The notes: generated by a model from the sequence alone, not told the origin. Positions 1-9,974 are shown, counted from the first letter of the stretch. The stretch: DNA of 64,000 nucleotides from Acinetobacter ursingii DSM 16037 = CIP 107286 (GCF_000368825.1 NZ_KB849717.1:664782-728781); one strand, 5' to 3'. Made by a program: numbers and translations.

Positions 1-694
1 AGCGCAGAATTCCTAGTCCAAACGCCCAGCCAATCATCGCAGCAACGACAATTTCATAAACGAAATTTTCAAGTGTATGCATAAGAGAGAAATGCTCCCC
101 TTGCAATACATTGAGTAAGGTCATAAATACCGCAATACACATCGCATCATTAAATAAAGATTCACCTTCTAATTTAACAATCAGATGATGTGGAGCGCGA
201 ACCGAACTCAGCACTCCCTTAATACCGATCGGATCTGTTGCACCCAAAGCTGACCCTAAAAGGAGTAATACAAGTATAGGAACTGGATGACCAATCAAAA
301 ATTGAAAACCATACATTAAACCTGCAAAAAGAATCGCACAAAGCAATAGTGCAATCGTGGCCAGTATCCCGATCGGTTTCCAATGGTTTCGTAAATCAGA
401 TATTTTAAATTTGAGCGCTGAGGAGGTTAAGATGAAGCAGATCACACCATTGATTAAAAAGTCATAAAAATCAATCCCCCGTACCGCTTCTTCAATATTA
501 TGGATATTGATGGTGATAAATTGATTGCCTTGAAGTAAGTTCGCCCCCCATTGCAAAATAAATACCAACACCGCCGAAACAATAGGTACACCAATGGCTT
601 GAGGAAAATCTAAAATTCGCTTATTGAACATCGTGGTTGCAATTGAAAGTGCAAATATAACGCTCAGTGCTTGTAGTAAAAAATAATTACCCAT
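1..694 (-). CDS. Na+/H+ antiporter, CPA1 family (N-terminal part, cut by window edge)
   Basis: The reading frame starts at an ATG (complement of 692-694) and stays open for 231 codons to the window edge, so the C-terminus is missing. The translation is very hydrophobic, with successive membrane helices. It carries the CPA1 exchanger signatures GATDPIG and KLEGESLFND, which hold the acidic ion-binding residues of the transport core. Members of this family exchange cytoplasmic Na+ (or K+) for protons at the inner membrane for pH and salt homeostasis. Substrate preference (NhaP-like or YjcE-like) cannot be told from this part. It is transcribed away from the gene at 940. Confidence 0.85.
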   Translation of the reverse strand, partial: MGNYFLLQALSVIFALSIATTMFNKRILDFPQAIGVPIVSAVLVFILQWGANLLQGNQFITINIHNIEEAVRGIDFYDFLINGVICFILTSSALKFKISDLRNHWKPIGILATIALLLCAILFAGLMYGFQFLIGHPVPILVLLLLGSALGATDPIGIKGVLSSVRAPHHLIVKLEGESLFNDAMCIAVFMTLLNVLQGEHFSLMHTLENFVYEIVVAAMIGWAFGLGILR

Positions 695-939
695 AAAAGT
701 CCTTCACTTATTACAGGAATAACCGAAACCGTTTTCAATTATTTCTAATAAAAATACACATCAAAATGTCATTTCAAAGTCATGATAATTTTAACGAAAA
801 GTTTCTCTCAATCTGTGAAATAATTAGCTTTTTTAACATAAAATCTACCCATTCAAAGAGTGTATGATGTTTTTACAATCAACATGCTTGAACAGGTTCG
901 AATGTTAAAGTCTTGGGCTTAATTTTAAAATTTTAGTAG

Positions 940-1500
940 ATGAGTATGCATCAAACGATCAAGAAAATATTCCGCTTGAGTCTAGCGATCTGTATTTTTG
1001 TAATTACTGCCGCTTTGGTCATCACATGTCTTATCAAAGCACAGGATATTTTAAACAGTAATGAGCTGTATGAAAGTCGAAAAGTCGTTCATTTTTATAC
1101 AGATGCAGATCATCAGTACATCTTGATGTCGAATAATCAAAAACCAGATCAATCTGCGCTGATCGTGCTAAAAGATCACGGTTATGTGATGAAGCTCAGT
1201 TGTGAACATTATTTAAAAACTGTTTGTACGGATCAATACAACCTATTTAGTACACGTTACATCCGTAAAGCGACCATTCAATCGATCGGAAATTATCTTT
1301 ATTTTCAAAATATTCAATGGATAGATATTCAAAACAATCAACCCACCGCTTTGACTTGGTCACAGCAAGATATTCAACAGCTTTATCAGAATGATATAGA
1401 CAATTTAAAATATATCTTAGGCGCATTGATTTTATTTTCATTGAGCGGATTGTACGTTTGTTATCGGATCATACGTGATTTTAGAAAATTCATTGCTTAG
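940..1500 (+). CDS. Small membrane protein of unknown function
   Basis: A 186-residue protein with a hydrophobic segment at about residues 11-33 and a second at about 157-178. A polar domain of about 120 residues, containing two cysteines (CEHYLKTVC), lies between them. This layout suggests an inner-membrane protein with a central periplasmic domain. I do not recognise the family. ATG codons at 940 and 946 are both possible starts, and neither has a strong ribosome-binding site. It stands alone, convergent with the flavodoxin gene, and a large inverted repeat lies between them. Confidence 0.6.
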   Translation: MSMHQTIKKIFRLSLAICIFVITAALVITCLIKAQDILNSNELYESRKVVHFYTDADHQYILMSNNQKPDQSALIVLKDHGYVMKLSCEHYLKTVCTDQYNLFSTRYIRKATIQSIGNYLYFQNIQWIDIQNNQPTALTWSQQDIQQLYQNDIDNLKYILGALILFSLSGLYVCYRIIRDFRKFIA

Positions 1501-1591
1501 TTCACATGATGATAAAGATAAATTGAACCTCAATAATTTATCCCATTTTTTATTTTTCAACTTAGATTTTCAATAAAGAGTGACAATGGAA

Positions 1592-1658
1592 ATTGGCTCA
1601 AATTTAATCAGTTTGCGATCCAAAAGTTGTCGGATTGATCTGTTAAATCTGAGCCAAT
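1592..1658. repeat. Long imperfect inverted repeat between convergent genes
   Basis: The 20 bases at 1592-1611 (beginning ATTGGCTCA) are nearly the reverse complement of 1640-1658 (ending TGAGCCAAT), with one mismatch and one bulged base. The arms are separated by about 28 bases. The structure lies in the gap between two converging genes. There is no clear U-run on either strand, so it is not a textbook intrinsic terminator. It may be a processing or attenuating hairpin, or a dispersed repeat. Confidence 0.6.
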
Positions 1659-1669
1659 ATTGGACATCA

Positions 1670-2230
1670 TTATTTTGTTAGGCTAAACCGATCGGTAATC
1701 GTTTGAATACGCTCTGCATAACTTTTGACTGTTTCAATATCACCTTCTGGAATTTCATCTACACTTGCATCAGCGGGAGTTTGAATCAGTGCACCTACTG
1801 AACCACCCAGATTATTGATATCCTGCCGCGTTGCTGTTTTAGTATTGGCAGGTAATAAACCTAAACTGACCCAAATACCACCATGTTGTGATGCCAATGT
1901 CTGGAACTGAATTAGAGTGACTTGTTTATCACCGTTTAAGCTGGCGCTATTGGTAAAACCACCAAAAATTTTATCTTGCCAAGCGCGCGTGAACCATTTC
2001 TTAGAGCTTGCATCGGCGAATTTTTTAAATTGCCATGGTGCCGCAGCCATATAGGTTGGTGCTGCAAATACAATTGCAGCAGAATCATCTAGCGTCTGCC
2101 AGTCTTGATCCTGAATATCACCATCCTGATTAATTTCAATCAAATTCGCTTCAATTTGTGCGGCAAAAGTTTCTGCCAAAACCTTAGTGTGACCATAGCC
2201 TGAAAAATAAACCAGAGATACCTTAGCCAT
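1670..2230 (-). CDS. Flavodoxin-like NAD(P)H:quinone oxidoreductase (WrbA/FMN reductase type)
   Basis: A 186-residue flavodoxin-fold protein. The N-terminal strand and phosphate loop (VSLVYFSGYGHTKVLAE) fit FMN phosphate binding, and FAAPTYMAAAPWQFKKF matches the second FMN-contact loop (the PTYMA type seen in WrbA-like proteins). Such enzymes reduce quinones by two electrons using NAD(P)H, avoiding semiquinone radicals. It is transcribed divergently from an HxlR-type regulator with a short palindrome between them, an arrangement common where the regulator senses quinone or electrophile stress. The substrate is inferred, not shown. Confidence 0.8.
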   Translation of the reverse strand: MAKVSLVYFSGYGHTKVLAETFAAQIEANLIEINQDGDIQDQDWQTLDDSAAIVFAAPTYMAAAPWQFKKFADASSKKWFTRAWQDKIFGGFTNSASLNGDKQVTLIQFQTLASQHGGIWVSLGLLPANTKTATRQDINNLGGSVGALIQTPADASVDEIPEGDIETVKSYAERIQTITDRFSLTK

Positions 2231-2293
2231 TAGAAATGCCCTATTTGCATGAAGATGGTTTAATGATATATTTTAGAAACTAGGTGTCAATTA

Positions 2294-2309
2294 GTTACCA
2301 ATAAGTAAC
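2294..2309. promoter_or_regulatory. Palindrome GTTAC-N6-GTAAC, candidate HxlR operator
   Basis: GTTAC (2294-2298) and GTAAC (2305-2309) form a perfect 5-bp inverted repeat with a 6-bp spacer. It sits in the intergenic region between the flavodoxin gene and the HxlR-family gene. HxlR/MarR-type winged-helix dimers bind such short palindromes, usually autoregulating and controlling the divergent gene. The assignment comes from position and symmetry only. Confidence 0.4.
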
Positions 2310-2363
2310 CGAGTGCTTTCTCGTAAAATATTTACACAAAAGCCACAATTTAGGAGTACAGTC

Positions 2364-2747
2364 GTGAATTCTGCCTGCGGATATAATGTCTATAGTCAAA
2401 ATTGTCCTGCACGTCTTTTTTTTGAAAAAATTGCAGACAAATGGGTACTCTTGATTTTAAATGTCTTGGAAGAACAACCGATTCATTTCAATTTGCTCAA
2501 GAAAAAAGTTGAAGGGATTTCTCCAAAAGTTTTATCGCAGAAACTAAAAATATTAGAAAGGGATGGCTTTATTTTGCGCGAGGTACAAGATACTGCGCCC
2601 ATTCGAGTCGAATATCGTTTAACCGATTTAGGTCGCGATGTATCCCAAACTGCATTACAACTAAAAGGATGGGCAGAAACACATATTGAAGCTGTACTCA
2701 AAGCACAACAAAATTATGATTCATCTCAAAGCACAGCGACATCATAA
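2364..2747 (+). CDS. HxlR-family winged-helix transcriptional regulator
   Basis: The frame could begin further upstream, but GTG at 2364 is preferred. It has a good TAGGAG site eight bases upstream and gives a 127-residue protein, the usual size. The family signature is clear: CPARLFFEKIADKWVLLIL, then HFNLLKKKVEGISPKVLSQK as the winged helix-turn-helix, and a wing ending in EYRLTDLG. Cysteines sit near positions 5 and 13. In YodB/HypR/QorR-type members an N-terminal cysteine senses quinones or disulfide stress. It is divergent from a quinone reductase and is followed 14 bases later by a VOC protein, so a small stress regulon is likely. Regulon membership is inferred. Confidence 0.88.
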   Translation: MNSACGYNVYSQNCPARLFFEKIADKWVLLILNVLEEQPIHFNLLKKKVEGISPKVLSQKLKILERDGFILREVQDTAPIRVEYRLTDLGRDVSQTALQLKGWAETHIEAVLKAQQNYDSSQSTATS

Positions 2748-2761
2748 AAAAGAGAGATAGA

Positions 2762-3145
2762 ATGACACCTCAACCTTTAATTGCAGTTCATAATGTCGAA
2801 CTGAGTAGTCTGTGGTATCAACAGGTTCTCGCCCTCAAAAGTGGTCATGGCGGCACTGAATACGAACAACTGCTGAACAAACAAGGTGAAATGGTTTTAC
2901 AGCTACACCAATGGCAAGCGCATCATCACCCTTATTTGGGCAATCCTGATGCCGCCAAAGGCAATGGCGTTCTGCTCTGGTTTAAAACCCCTGATTTTGA
3001 TGACTTGGTACAGCGTTTACAGATACATCAAGTCAACATTCTGGAACAACCGAAAGTCAATTTAAATGCCAACCATCGCGAAGTCTGGTTTAAAGACCCT
3101 GACGGTTATGTCATCGTGGTTGCAAGTCATTATGGAGATATTTAA
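2762..3145 (+). CDS. VOC (glyoxalase/bleomycin-resistance fold) protein
   Basis: A 127-residue protein with one vicinal-oxygen-chelate unit pair. The N-terminal half has SSLWYQQVLALKSG and the C-terminal half has EVWFKDPDGYVIVV, the usual closing strand with its DPDG turn. Family members are metal-dependent lyases, isomerases or dioxygenases, or bind drugs. The metal ligands cannot be assigned with certainty. It starts 14 bases after the HxlR gene with an AGAG-type ribosome-binding site, so it probably shares that transcript and may help detoxify the same electrophiles. Confidence 0.78.
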   Translation: MTPQPLIAVHNVELSSLWYQQVLALKSGHGGTEYEQLLNKQGEMVLQLHQWQAHHHPYLGNPDAAKGNGVLLWFKTPDFDDLVQRLQIHQVNILEQPKVNLNANHREVWFKDPDGYVIVVASHYGDI

Positions 3146-3151
3146 ATCTTC

Positions 3152-3631
3152 TTATGACAAAGGTTGAAAACCTTGTTGCCGCCATGCTTCATAGACAATC
3201 ACTGCCGTTGCATTCGATAAATTCAGACTACGTGAGTTTTCTGCCATCGGTAAACGAATCCAGTTTTTTTGTGGAAACATTAAACGCATATGCTCAGGCA
3301 AACCGCGCGTTTCAGGTCCCATCAATAATGCAACCGAACGATTTAAATCAACTGTATGTGGTGTCGCACTGCCTTTGGTGGTTAATGGAAAAACTTCAGA
3401 TTCAGTAATTCCATGCGCTTTAAGATATTTAAGGCATTGTTCAATATTGTCCCAGATCTTCATCCGCGCATATTCGTGATAATCCAATCCTGCACGTTTC
3501 AGTTTTTTATCATCAAGCTCAAAGCCTAAAGGTTTGACCAAATGTAGCTGCGCACCTGTATTAGCGCATAAACGAATAATATTTCCCGTGTTGGCAGGAA
3601 TTTCAGGCTCAAACAATACAACGTGGATCAC
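3152..3631 (-). CDS. trmL: tRNA (cytidine(34)-2'-O)-methyltransferase TrmL
   Basis: A 159-residue SPOUT methyltransferase, the normal length for TrmL. Motifs are EPEIPANTGNIIRLCANTG at the N-terminus, LLMGPETRGLP as the SAM-binding knot, and LPMAENSRSLNLSNA at the C-terminal knot. It methylates the wobble nucleotide of tRNA-Leu isoacceptors in the cytoplasm. The start is GTG (complement of 3629-3631), giving MIHVVLFEPE in line with the family. It lies 35 bases after the cysG stop on the same strand, so the two may be cotranscribed. Confidence 0.93.
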   Translation of the reverse strand: MIHVVLFEPEIPANTGNIIRLCANTGAQLHLVKPLGFELDDKKLKRAGLDYHEYARMKIWDNIEQCLKYLKAHGITESEVFPLTTKGSATPHTVDLNRSVALLMGPETRGLPEHMRLMFPQKNWIRLPMAENSRSLNLSNATAVIVYEAWRQQGFQPLS

Positions 3632-3666
3632 AAAGTCTCTCTACTAAATAATTGGAACAATCCGGG

Positions 3667-5040
3667 CTATAACCATTGCAATTGTTCACGCAAACTGACC
3701 ACTTCACCAATAATGGTCAAAGTTGGTGCATGGATATGGTATTCGGCAACTTTAGATGCAATATCAGAGAGTGTACCGACCACTACTTTTTGTTCAGGAG
3801 TCGTACCCTTAGAAATCAAAGCGACAGGCATATCAGGACGTTGACCATGTGCAATGAGTTGCTGGCAAATATGCTCAAGCCCGACTAATCCCATATACAG
3901 CACAAGCGTCTGATTTTCATACACCAGTTCATTCCACGGTAGTTCTGGCGAACCTTCTTTTAGATGCCCGGTCAGAAAACGTACACTTTGCGCATAATCA
4001 CGATGGGTCAGTGGAATACCCGCATAAGCTGAACAGCCTGATGCTGCGGTAATACCTGGCACCACCTGAAACGGGACACCGGCTGCAAATAATTCCTGAA
4101 TTTCTTCGCCACCACGTCCGAAGATAAAGGGATCACCACCTTTTAAACGGCAGACACGTTTTCCTGATTGTGCGTATTGAACAAGTAAAGCATTAATGCC
4201 ATCTTGCGGTACACTGTGATTGGATCGTGCCTTACCCACATAGACTTTTTCGGCATCACGGCGGCAAAGCTCTAAAATCGGAGGAGAAACCAAGCGATCA
4301 TAAATGACTACATCTGCTTGTTGCATCAGACGCAAGGCTTTAAGTGTGAGTAATTCTGGATCACCCGGCCCAGCACCCACCAAATAGACCTCACCTTTAG
4401 GCGCAGTCCATTCAGAAAGCGCCTGTGCCATCATTTGATTGGCGGTTTCCAGATTGTCATGAAACACTTGTTCTTTGAGCGGACTGGCATACAGTTCTTC
4501 CCAAAAAATACGGCGCTCATCTGGATTGGTAATCTTGGTCTTAACGCGGGTACGCCATTGTCCAGAGAACTCAGCGAGTTTCCCCATACCATGTGGAACC
4601 AGTGTTTCAATCTGAGTACGCAACTGACGTGATAGCACAGGTGAAGCGCCATTTGAGGCGACAGAAATCACTAATGGCGAACGATCAATAATCGCAGGCA
4701 TCATGAAACGACAGTTGGGAATATCATCCACACTATTCACCAAGAGATTTCGAAGTTCGGCTTGCTTAAACACACGTTGATTAACCGCAGCATCATTGGT
4801 TGCAGCAATCACTAAACGATAAGCCTGATCTAAATCACTGTCTTCAAATACTTTTAAATACAGTGTCCCTTGGCTTTGTTCAACTAGGGTTTGAAGCTGC
4901 TCATCAATTTCAGGTGCAATTACATCAAGAATTGCACCCGCCTTGACCAGTAATAGTGCTTTGCGATAGGCAATATGCCCCCCACCCACGATCAGACAAC
5001 GTTGCTGTTGCAACTTAAGTGAAATTGGAAGAATTTCCAC
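3667..5040 (-). CDS. cysG: Siroheme synthase CysG (trifunctional)
   Basis: A 457-residue full-length CysG. The N-terminal Rossmann domain (GGGHIAYRKALLLVKAGA) performs NAD-dependent precorrin-2 oxidation and ferrochelation. The C-terminal half is uroporphyrinogen-III C-methyltransferase, with VGAGPGDPELLTLKAL and GGDPFIFGRGGEE. Together they convert uroporphyrinogen III to siroheme for sulfite and nitrite reductases. Translation appears to start at GTG (complement of 5038-5040), giving a VEILPISLKL start like known CysG proteins, with an AGAGGT site upstream. It lies 68 bases after serS on the same strand. Confidence 0.95.
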   Translation of the reverse strand: MEILPISLKLQQQRCLIVGGGHIAYRKALLLVKAGAILDVIAPEIDEQLQTLVEQSQGTLYLKVFEDSDLDQAYRLVIAATNDAAVNQRVFKQAELRNLLVNSVDDIPNCRFMMPAIIDRSPLVISVASNGASPVLSRQLRTQIETLVPHGMGKLAEFSGQWRTRVKTKITNPDERRIFWEELYASPLKEQVFHDNLETANQMMAQALSEWTAPKGEVYLVGAGPGDPELLTLKALRLMQQADVVIYDRLVSPPILELCRRDAEKVYVGKARSNHSVPQDGINALLVQYAQSGKRVCRLKGGDPFIFGRGGEEIQELFAAGVPFQVVPGITAASGCSAYAGIPLTHRDYAQSVRFLTGHLKEGSPELPWNELVYENQTLVLYMGLVGLEHICQQLIAHGQRPDMPVALISKGTTPEQKVVVGTLSDIASKVAEYHIHAPTLTIIGEVVSLREQLQWL

Positions 5041-5108
5041 AGCCGACCTCTACATCTTGATTTTGGGTAGGTTAAAGCAAAAATCATGCACAATAGATAT
5101 CGATCTGA

Positions 5109-6386
<1,278 letters not shown>

Positions 6387-6436
6387 TCATAAGTTGCAAA
6401 GAAAAACTGCCTATAGTGTAAGTGCTTCACAGCAAA

Positions 6437-6466
6437 AAATATAGTCACTATGAAGTGACTATATTT
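6437..6466 (-). terminator. Rho-independent terminator after the RsiV-like gene
   Basis: A perfect 13-bp stem (arms 6437-6449 and 6454-6466) with a four-base loop is followed, on the minus strand, by a run of T (complement of AAAAAA around 6434-6439). It lies just downstream of the lipoprotein gene ending at 6498. Confidence 0.75.
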
Positions 6467-6497
6467 ACAAATCATGATTTTAGCTTTCAGGTATTGA

Positions 6498-7283
6498 TTA
6501 TTCTTTAGGTAGCACAGGCTGACTTGGTAAATATTCAGGTTTGACTACATCTATGGCCTGATCATAAGGTAATGTCAATTCACTTAAACCTTCGGCATAA
6601 GAAGCCAGTTCATACAGTGGATACACAAAGACAATGCCTTCATTACCATAGTAGAAGTTATCGCTCAGTTGAAATTTATCTTTGCTAATATTGTGTTCTT
6701 CCAGCCAGCTTTGATTAAAGCTATATAAGCGATCACGCACAGTTGTATCGCTTCCTTCTTTCAGCAAGTCTGCAACACTCACGCGTTTTTTCTTATTCAA
6801 GTCAAAAATGACATATTCTTCATGATGCATTCCATGTGCAGCACCTGCTGAATAGGTGTAGCTATATAACTGAAATGAAGCCACATTATAGTTTTGTCCT
6901 AAATAACGCACAAACATGATGCTTTGACCATCTTGTGGCATGCCTTCTGGTAATTTGACTTGCTGATCCTGAATATTATCAAACGCATTTGGATCGGCTT
7001 TTTTAATCCGATTCATAAAATATTCATTGATCCACGGTTGATTGGTTTCGACTGTTTGAAAATGATACGTGGTACAGCCATCTTCCAAACACAGTTTATT
7101 TTTGGGTAATTTAACTGTAACTACCTTAGACTGAATGACAGGCACGCTCACTTTTTCAACTTTGCTTTGTGTCGGAGTGTCGTCCTTTTTACTCTCCGTT
7201 TTTGGCTGACAGCCCACAGTGAGAAATACAGCGCTTAAAAATGGCAGAATCAATAATGTTGTTTTAAAGTGTCGTGCAGACAT
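6498..7283 (-). CDS. RsiV/DUF3298-type lipoprotein
   Basis: A 261-residue protein with a lipoprotein signal peptide ending in the lipobox TVGC near residue 25, then a lysine- and threonine-rich linker. The remainder resembles DUF4163/DUF3298 (RsiV-like) domains: a segment with SYTYSAGAAHGMHHEEYVIF and the Asp-Leu-rich VSVADLLKEGSD. In RsiV of Bacillus the domain binds lysozyme, but in Gram-negative lipoproteins the ligand is unknown. It is probably membrane-anchored in the periplasm. It is a single gene with its own terminator. Confidence 0.72.
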   Translation of the reverse strand: MSARHFKTTLLILPFLSAVFLTVGCQPKTESKKDDTPTQSKVEKVSVPVIQSKVVTVKLPKNKLCLEDGCTTYHFQTVETNQPWINEYFMNRIKKADPNAFDNIQDQQVKLPEGMPQDGQSIMFVRYLGQNYNVASFQLYSYTYSAGAAHGMHHEEYVIFDLNKKKRVSVADLLKEGSDTTVRDRLYSFNQSWLEEHNISKDKFQLSDNFYYGNEGIVFVYPLYELASYAEGLSELTLPYDQAIDVVKPEYLPSQPVLPKE

Positions 7284-7380
7284 TGCCGCCCCTTCTGATC
7301 GTTTTCGATGTTCATTTTGATCTACTATACAAAGCTCTATTTATACTGAACATTGAAAATATGTATCTATATGATCCATC

Positions 7381-7411
7381 AAAAAATTAACCGCCCAAAA
7401 TGAGCGGTTAA
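7381..7411 (-). terminator. Rho-independent terminator after lolA
   Basis: TTAACCGC (7387-7394) pairs with GCGGTTAA (7404-7411). On the minus strand this stem is followed by six T residues (complement of 7381-7386). It lies about 30 bases beyond the lolA stop codon. Confidence 0.8.
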
Positions 7412-7442
7412 CTGAAACGATGTTTTGGAAATCAACCAGATA

Positions 7443-8138
7443 TTATTGATCAATAATATCTGTACCTTTAGGAGGGGTGAAATTGAAAGTCGAAGCGGGA
7501 ATCGATGGATTTAGCTTCACATTATTAAAACGCACATAAGTCGTTTGACCCAAAGAGTCCTGCAAAATCATCAAACTTGGGGCTTTATTTGCACCAAAAC
7601 TAATGGTCAGACTTTGAAAAGCACCTTCACTGTCTTTAGGATATAAGGTGTAATAAGTTTTACTGCTATCGGGCTGAGTCACACGATAAGATTGCATAAT
7701 CTGATTGGTATTGCCTGACAACAATAACGCAGGTGTATTGGCAACCTGATCATCCAGATTTTGGCGTACCGCTTGCTGTAAATCAGGGTCATAAATCCAG
7801 ACGGTTTTACCTGTTGTCGCAATCGTTTGTTTTGAGGGTGAAGTCGTTTCCCAGAAGAATTTACCCGGACGTTCTACTTTCATCACCCCTTTAAAGGTTT
7901 GATTCATATGTTGTGCGGTTAGACCTTTATTTTTTGGCGCACGGGTATTATTGGTGGCTTTTGTCGTTTGCTCAAAATTGGCAGATAAACTTTGCATACC
8001 GCTGAGTTGTTTCACAAGGTTTGAGGTTGCTTGCTGTTCCGAAGCTGCCGTGGCTGCAAAAGCAGTTGCGCTCATGACAGGTGCAACTACACTTGCGGTT
8101 AAAGTTAATGCGTATGCCACTTTTTTTACGGAATTCAT
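7443..8138 (-). CDS. lolA: Outer-membrane lipoprotein carrier LolA
   Basis: A 231-residue periplasmic protein with a Sec signal peptide (a hydrophobic stretch ending at TAFAATA around residue 30). The mature part shows the LolA pattern: QSLSANFEQTTKA, GVMKVERPGKFFWETTSP, KTVWIYDPDLQQAVRQ and a C-terminal FNFTPPKGTDIID. LolA shuttles mature lipoproteins from the inner-membrane LolDF/LolCDE transporter across the periplasm to LolB. The matching transporter genes lie at 48-50 kb in this window. An AGAGG ribosome-binding site precedes the ATG. Confidence 0.93.
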   Translation of the reverse strand: MNSVKKVAYALTLTASVVAPVMSATAFAATAASEQQATSNLVKQLSGMQSLSANFEQTTKATNNTRAPKNKGLTAQHMNQTFKGVMKVERPGKFFWETTSPSKQTIATTGKTVWIYDPDLQQAVRQNLDDQVANTPALLLSGNTNQIMQSYRVTQPDSSKTYYTLYPKDSEGAFQSLTISFGANKAPSLMILQDSLGQTTYVRFNNVKLNPSIPASTFNFTPPKGTDIIDQ

Positions 8139-8438
8139 AAAATAAAACCTCTAATCAGTTTTTACTGTTATATCGATATCTTACTGTTTTTGAAAAATAA
8201 AACTGTGGAGAAACACATTGATTTTGTGTAATTAATGTCTCCAATAACAATTTTATGTACAGAAATCACAGCATTATGAAGAAAATAACAAGATAAAGAT
8301 ATTCAAATACACGCTTGCGGTAATAGGAGAACATACTGAAATTAAAATACAGTGTCCTATTATACAGACTGATCTTATCTGGATAAAAGGCATATGCTAA
8401 AACAGATGACAATAGATTAAAAATAATGGAGTTCACCT
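8139..8438. other. Divergent intergenic region, lolA to pirin gene
   Basis: This 300-base AT-rich gap must hold the promoters of lolA and the pirin gene. I see no small gene, RNA motif or convincing repeat. A GGAG ribosome-binding site precedes the pirin ATG at 8439. Confidence 0.5.
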
Positions 8439-9323
8439 ATGAAAAGCCTTGCATTTATTCATCGCAACGATACCCGTTTTTCAGTCGGTGACTTCTACCC
8501 TGTACTTTCCGTGTTTTCTTATCATGAACTAGGTAATACCGTTTCCCCTTTTTTATTGTTGGATCATTTAGGTCCTGGCGTATTAAGTCCGTCAAATAAA
8601 CGTCGTGGTGTAAATGAACATCCACATCGCGGATTTGAAACCATAACCTTTATGTTTGAAGGTGAGTTAGAACATCGTGATTCTACTGGCAGTGGCGGAA
8701 TCATTGCAAAAGGCGATGTACAATGGATGACTGCGGCCTCTGGCGTGATGCACCGCGAACAATTTAGTTCTGCTTTTCGTGAGCGCGGTGGAGCTTTTGA
8801 AATGGTACAACTTTGGGTCAACTTACCCGCTAAAGATAAAATGGCCGAGCCACGTTATCAAAGTTTAAAAAATGCCGATATTCCAAAGGTTGAATTGGCT
8901 CAAGAAGCGGGTTCAGTTCGGGTCATTGCAGGACAATACCAACACGTACAGGGTCCCGCACTGACCTACAGTCCAATGACTGTTTTAGATATTGATCTAC
9001 GTCAAGGACAGCACCTGATCTTGCCTGCCCAACATGGGGACAGCACTTTGCTTTATTTGCGTCATGGTCAGATACAATTTACCGAACAAGATGAGCTTTT
9101 AGAAGAGCAAGCGTTGGCTGTGATGTCGAGTCATGGAGACAATATTGAAATCACGGCATTGCATCACAGCAAATTACTTTTGCTTTCAGGAAAACCATTA
9201 GGTGAACCTATCAATGGTCAAGGTCCTTTTGTCATGAATACTTATGATGAAATTTTACAAGCTTACGATGACATTAAACATCATCGATTTATTCGAAATC
9301 AGGCTAAAGAGTCAAGTTCGTAA
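8439..9323 (+). CDS. Pirin family protein
   Basis: A 294-residue bicupin. The N-terminal cupin carries the pirin metal motif: EHPHRGFETITFMFEGELEH and the later GVMHREQF supply the three histidines and one glutamate that bind iron. The C-terminal cupin contains LYLRHGQIQF. Bacterial pirins include quercetin dioxygenases and regulators of central metabolism, but the role here cannot be deduced. It is a single-gene unit with a strong shared terminator downstream. Confidence 0.9.
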   Translation: MKSLAFIHRNDTRFSVGDFYPVLSVFSYHELGNTVSPFLLLDHLGPGVLSPSNKRRGVNEHPHRGFETITFMFEGELEHRDSTGSGGIIAKGDVQWMTAASGVMHREQFSSAFRERGGAFEMVQLWVNLPAKDKMAEPRYQSLKNADIPKVELAQEAGSVRVIAGQYQHVQGPALTYSPMTVLDIDLRQGQHLILPAQHGDSTLLYLRHGQIQFTEQDELLEEQALAVMSSHGDNIEITALHHSKLLLLSGKPLGEPINGQGPFVMNTYDEILQAYDDIKHHRFIRNQAKESSS

Positions 9324-9345
9324 ACCAAGTAGTGGCTTTAAACAT

Positions 9346-9373
9346 AAAAAAACCCGCAAGATGCGGGTTTTTT
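9346..9373. terminator. Bidirectional terminator between pirin gene and rpmA
   Basis: AAAAAACCCGC and GCGGGTTTTTT flank a five-base loop, giving A/T runs on both sides, so it can terminate the pirin transcript on the plus strand and the rplU-rpmA transcript on the minus strand. Confidence 0.9.
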
Positions 9374-9386
9374 AAACTATTAAAAC

Positions 9387-9644
9387 TTATACAGATTCAA
9401 CAGTTACATAGCGACGGCCAAATTGACCTTTCACTTCAAACTTTACTACGCCATCAGCAGTAGCAAATAAAGTATGGTCACGACCCATACCTACGTTAGC
9501 ACCAGCGTGGAATTCAGTACCACGTTGACGAACGATGATGTTACCAGCAGTTACTGATTGACCACCGTAGATTTTAACACCTAACATTTTAGGATTCGAA
9601 TCACGACCGTTTTTAGTCGATCCACCAGCTTTTTTAGAAGCCAT
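9387..9644 (-). CDS. rpmA: 50S ribosomal protein L27
   Basis: An 85-residue basic protein starting [18 protein letters not shown] and containing [20 protein letters not shown], the canonical L27 sequence. Its N-terminal tail reaches the peptidyl-transferase centre of the large subunit. The start is a direct ATG with no cleavable extension of the Firmicutes type. It follows rplU by 18 bases in the usual rplU-rpmA operon. Confidence 0.98.
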
Positions 9645-9662
9645 GTCTATTACTCCTCGTGA

Positions 9663-9974
9663 TTAGCCTGCAATACCCGTAATTTTCAACTCGGTAAACC
9701 ATTGACGGTGACCTTGTTGTTTACGGTAGTGTTTACGACGACGCATTTTGATGATGCGGATTTTGTCGTGACGACCATGACCAACCACTTCTGCAGTTAC
9801 TTTTGCGCCAGCAACAACTGGAGCACCGATTTGAATGCTATCACCATTTACAACCATTAATACGTCATCAAACGTAATAGTTGAGCCAGTTTCAGCTTTC
9901 AACAATTCAACTTTAAGGGTTTCACCCTCAACTACACGGTGCTGTTTACCACCGCTTTGGATTACTGCGTACAT
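9663..9974 (-). CDS. rplU: 50S ribosomal protein L21
   Basis: The product is 103 residues, beginning [18 protein letters not shown], the normal length and start for L21. The frame is open further upstream, but the ATG complementing 9972-9974 has GGAG seven bases before it and is the correct start. The C-terminal region [16 protein letters not shown] binds 23S rRNA. It is first in the rplU-rpmA operon. Confidence 0.98.
   Translation of the reverse strand: MYAVIQSGGKQHRVVEGETLKVELLKAETGSTITFDDVLMVVNGDSIQIGAPVVAGAKVTAEVVGHGRHDKIRIIKMRRRKHYRKQQGHRQWFTELKITGIAG

Noticed and set aside
890..905. GGTTCGAAT, which resembles the T-arm of a tRNA
   Set aside because: No acceptor, D or anticodon stems can be built around it, so it is an accidental match.
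3154..3408. Plus-strand reading frame opposite trmL
   Set aside because: It lies fully within trmL on the other strand, has no ribosome-binding site and no recognisable protein.
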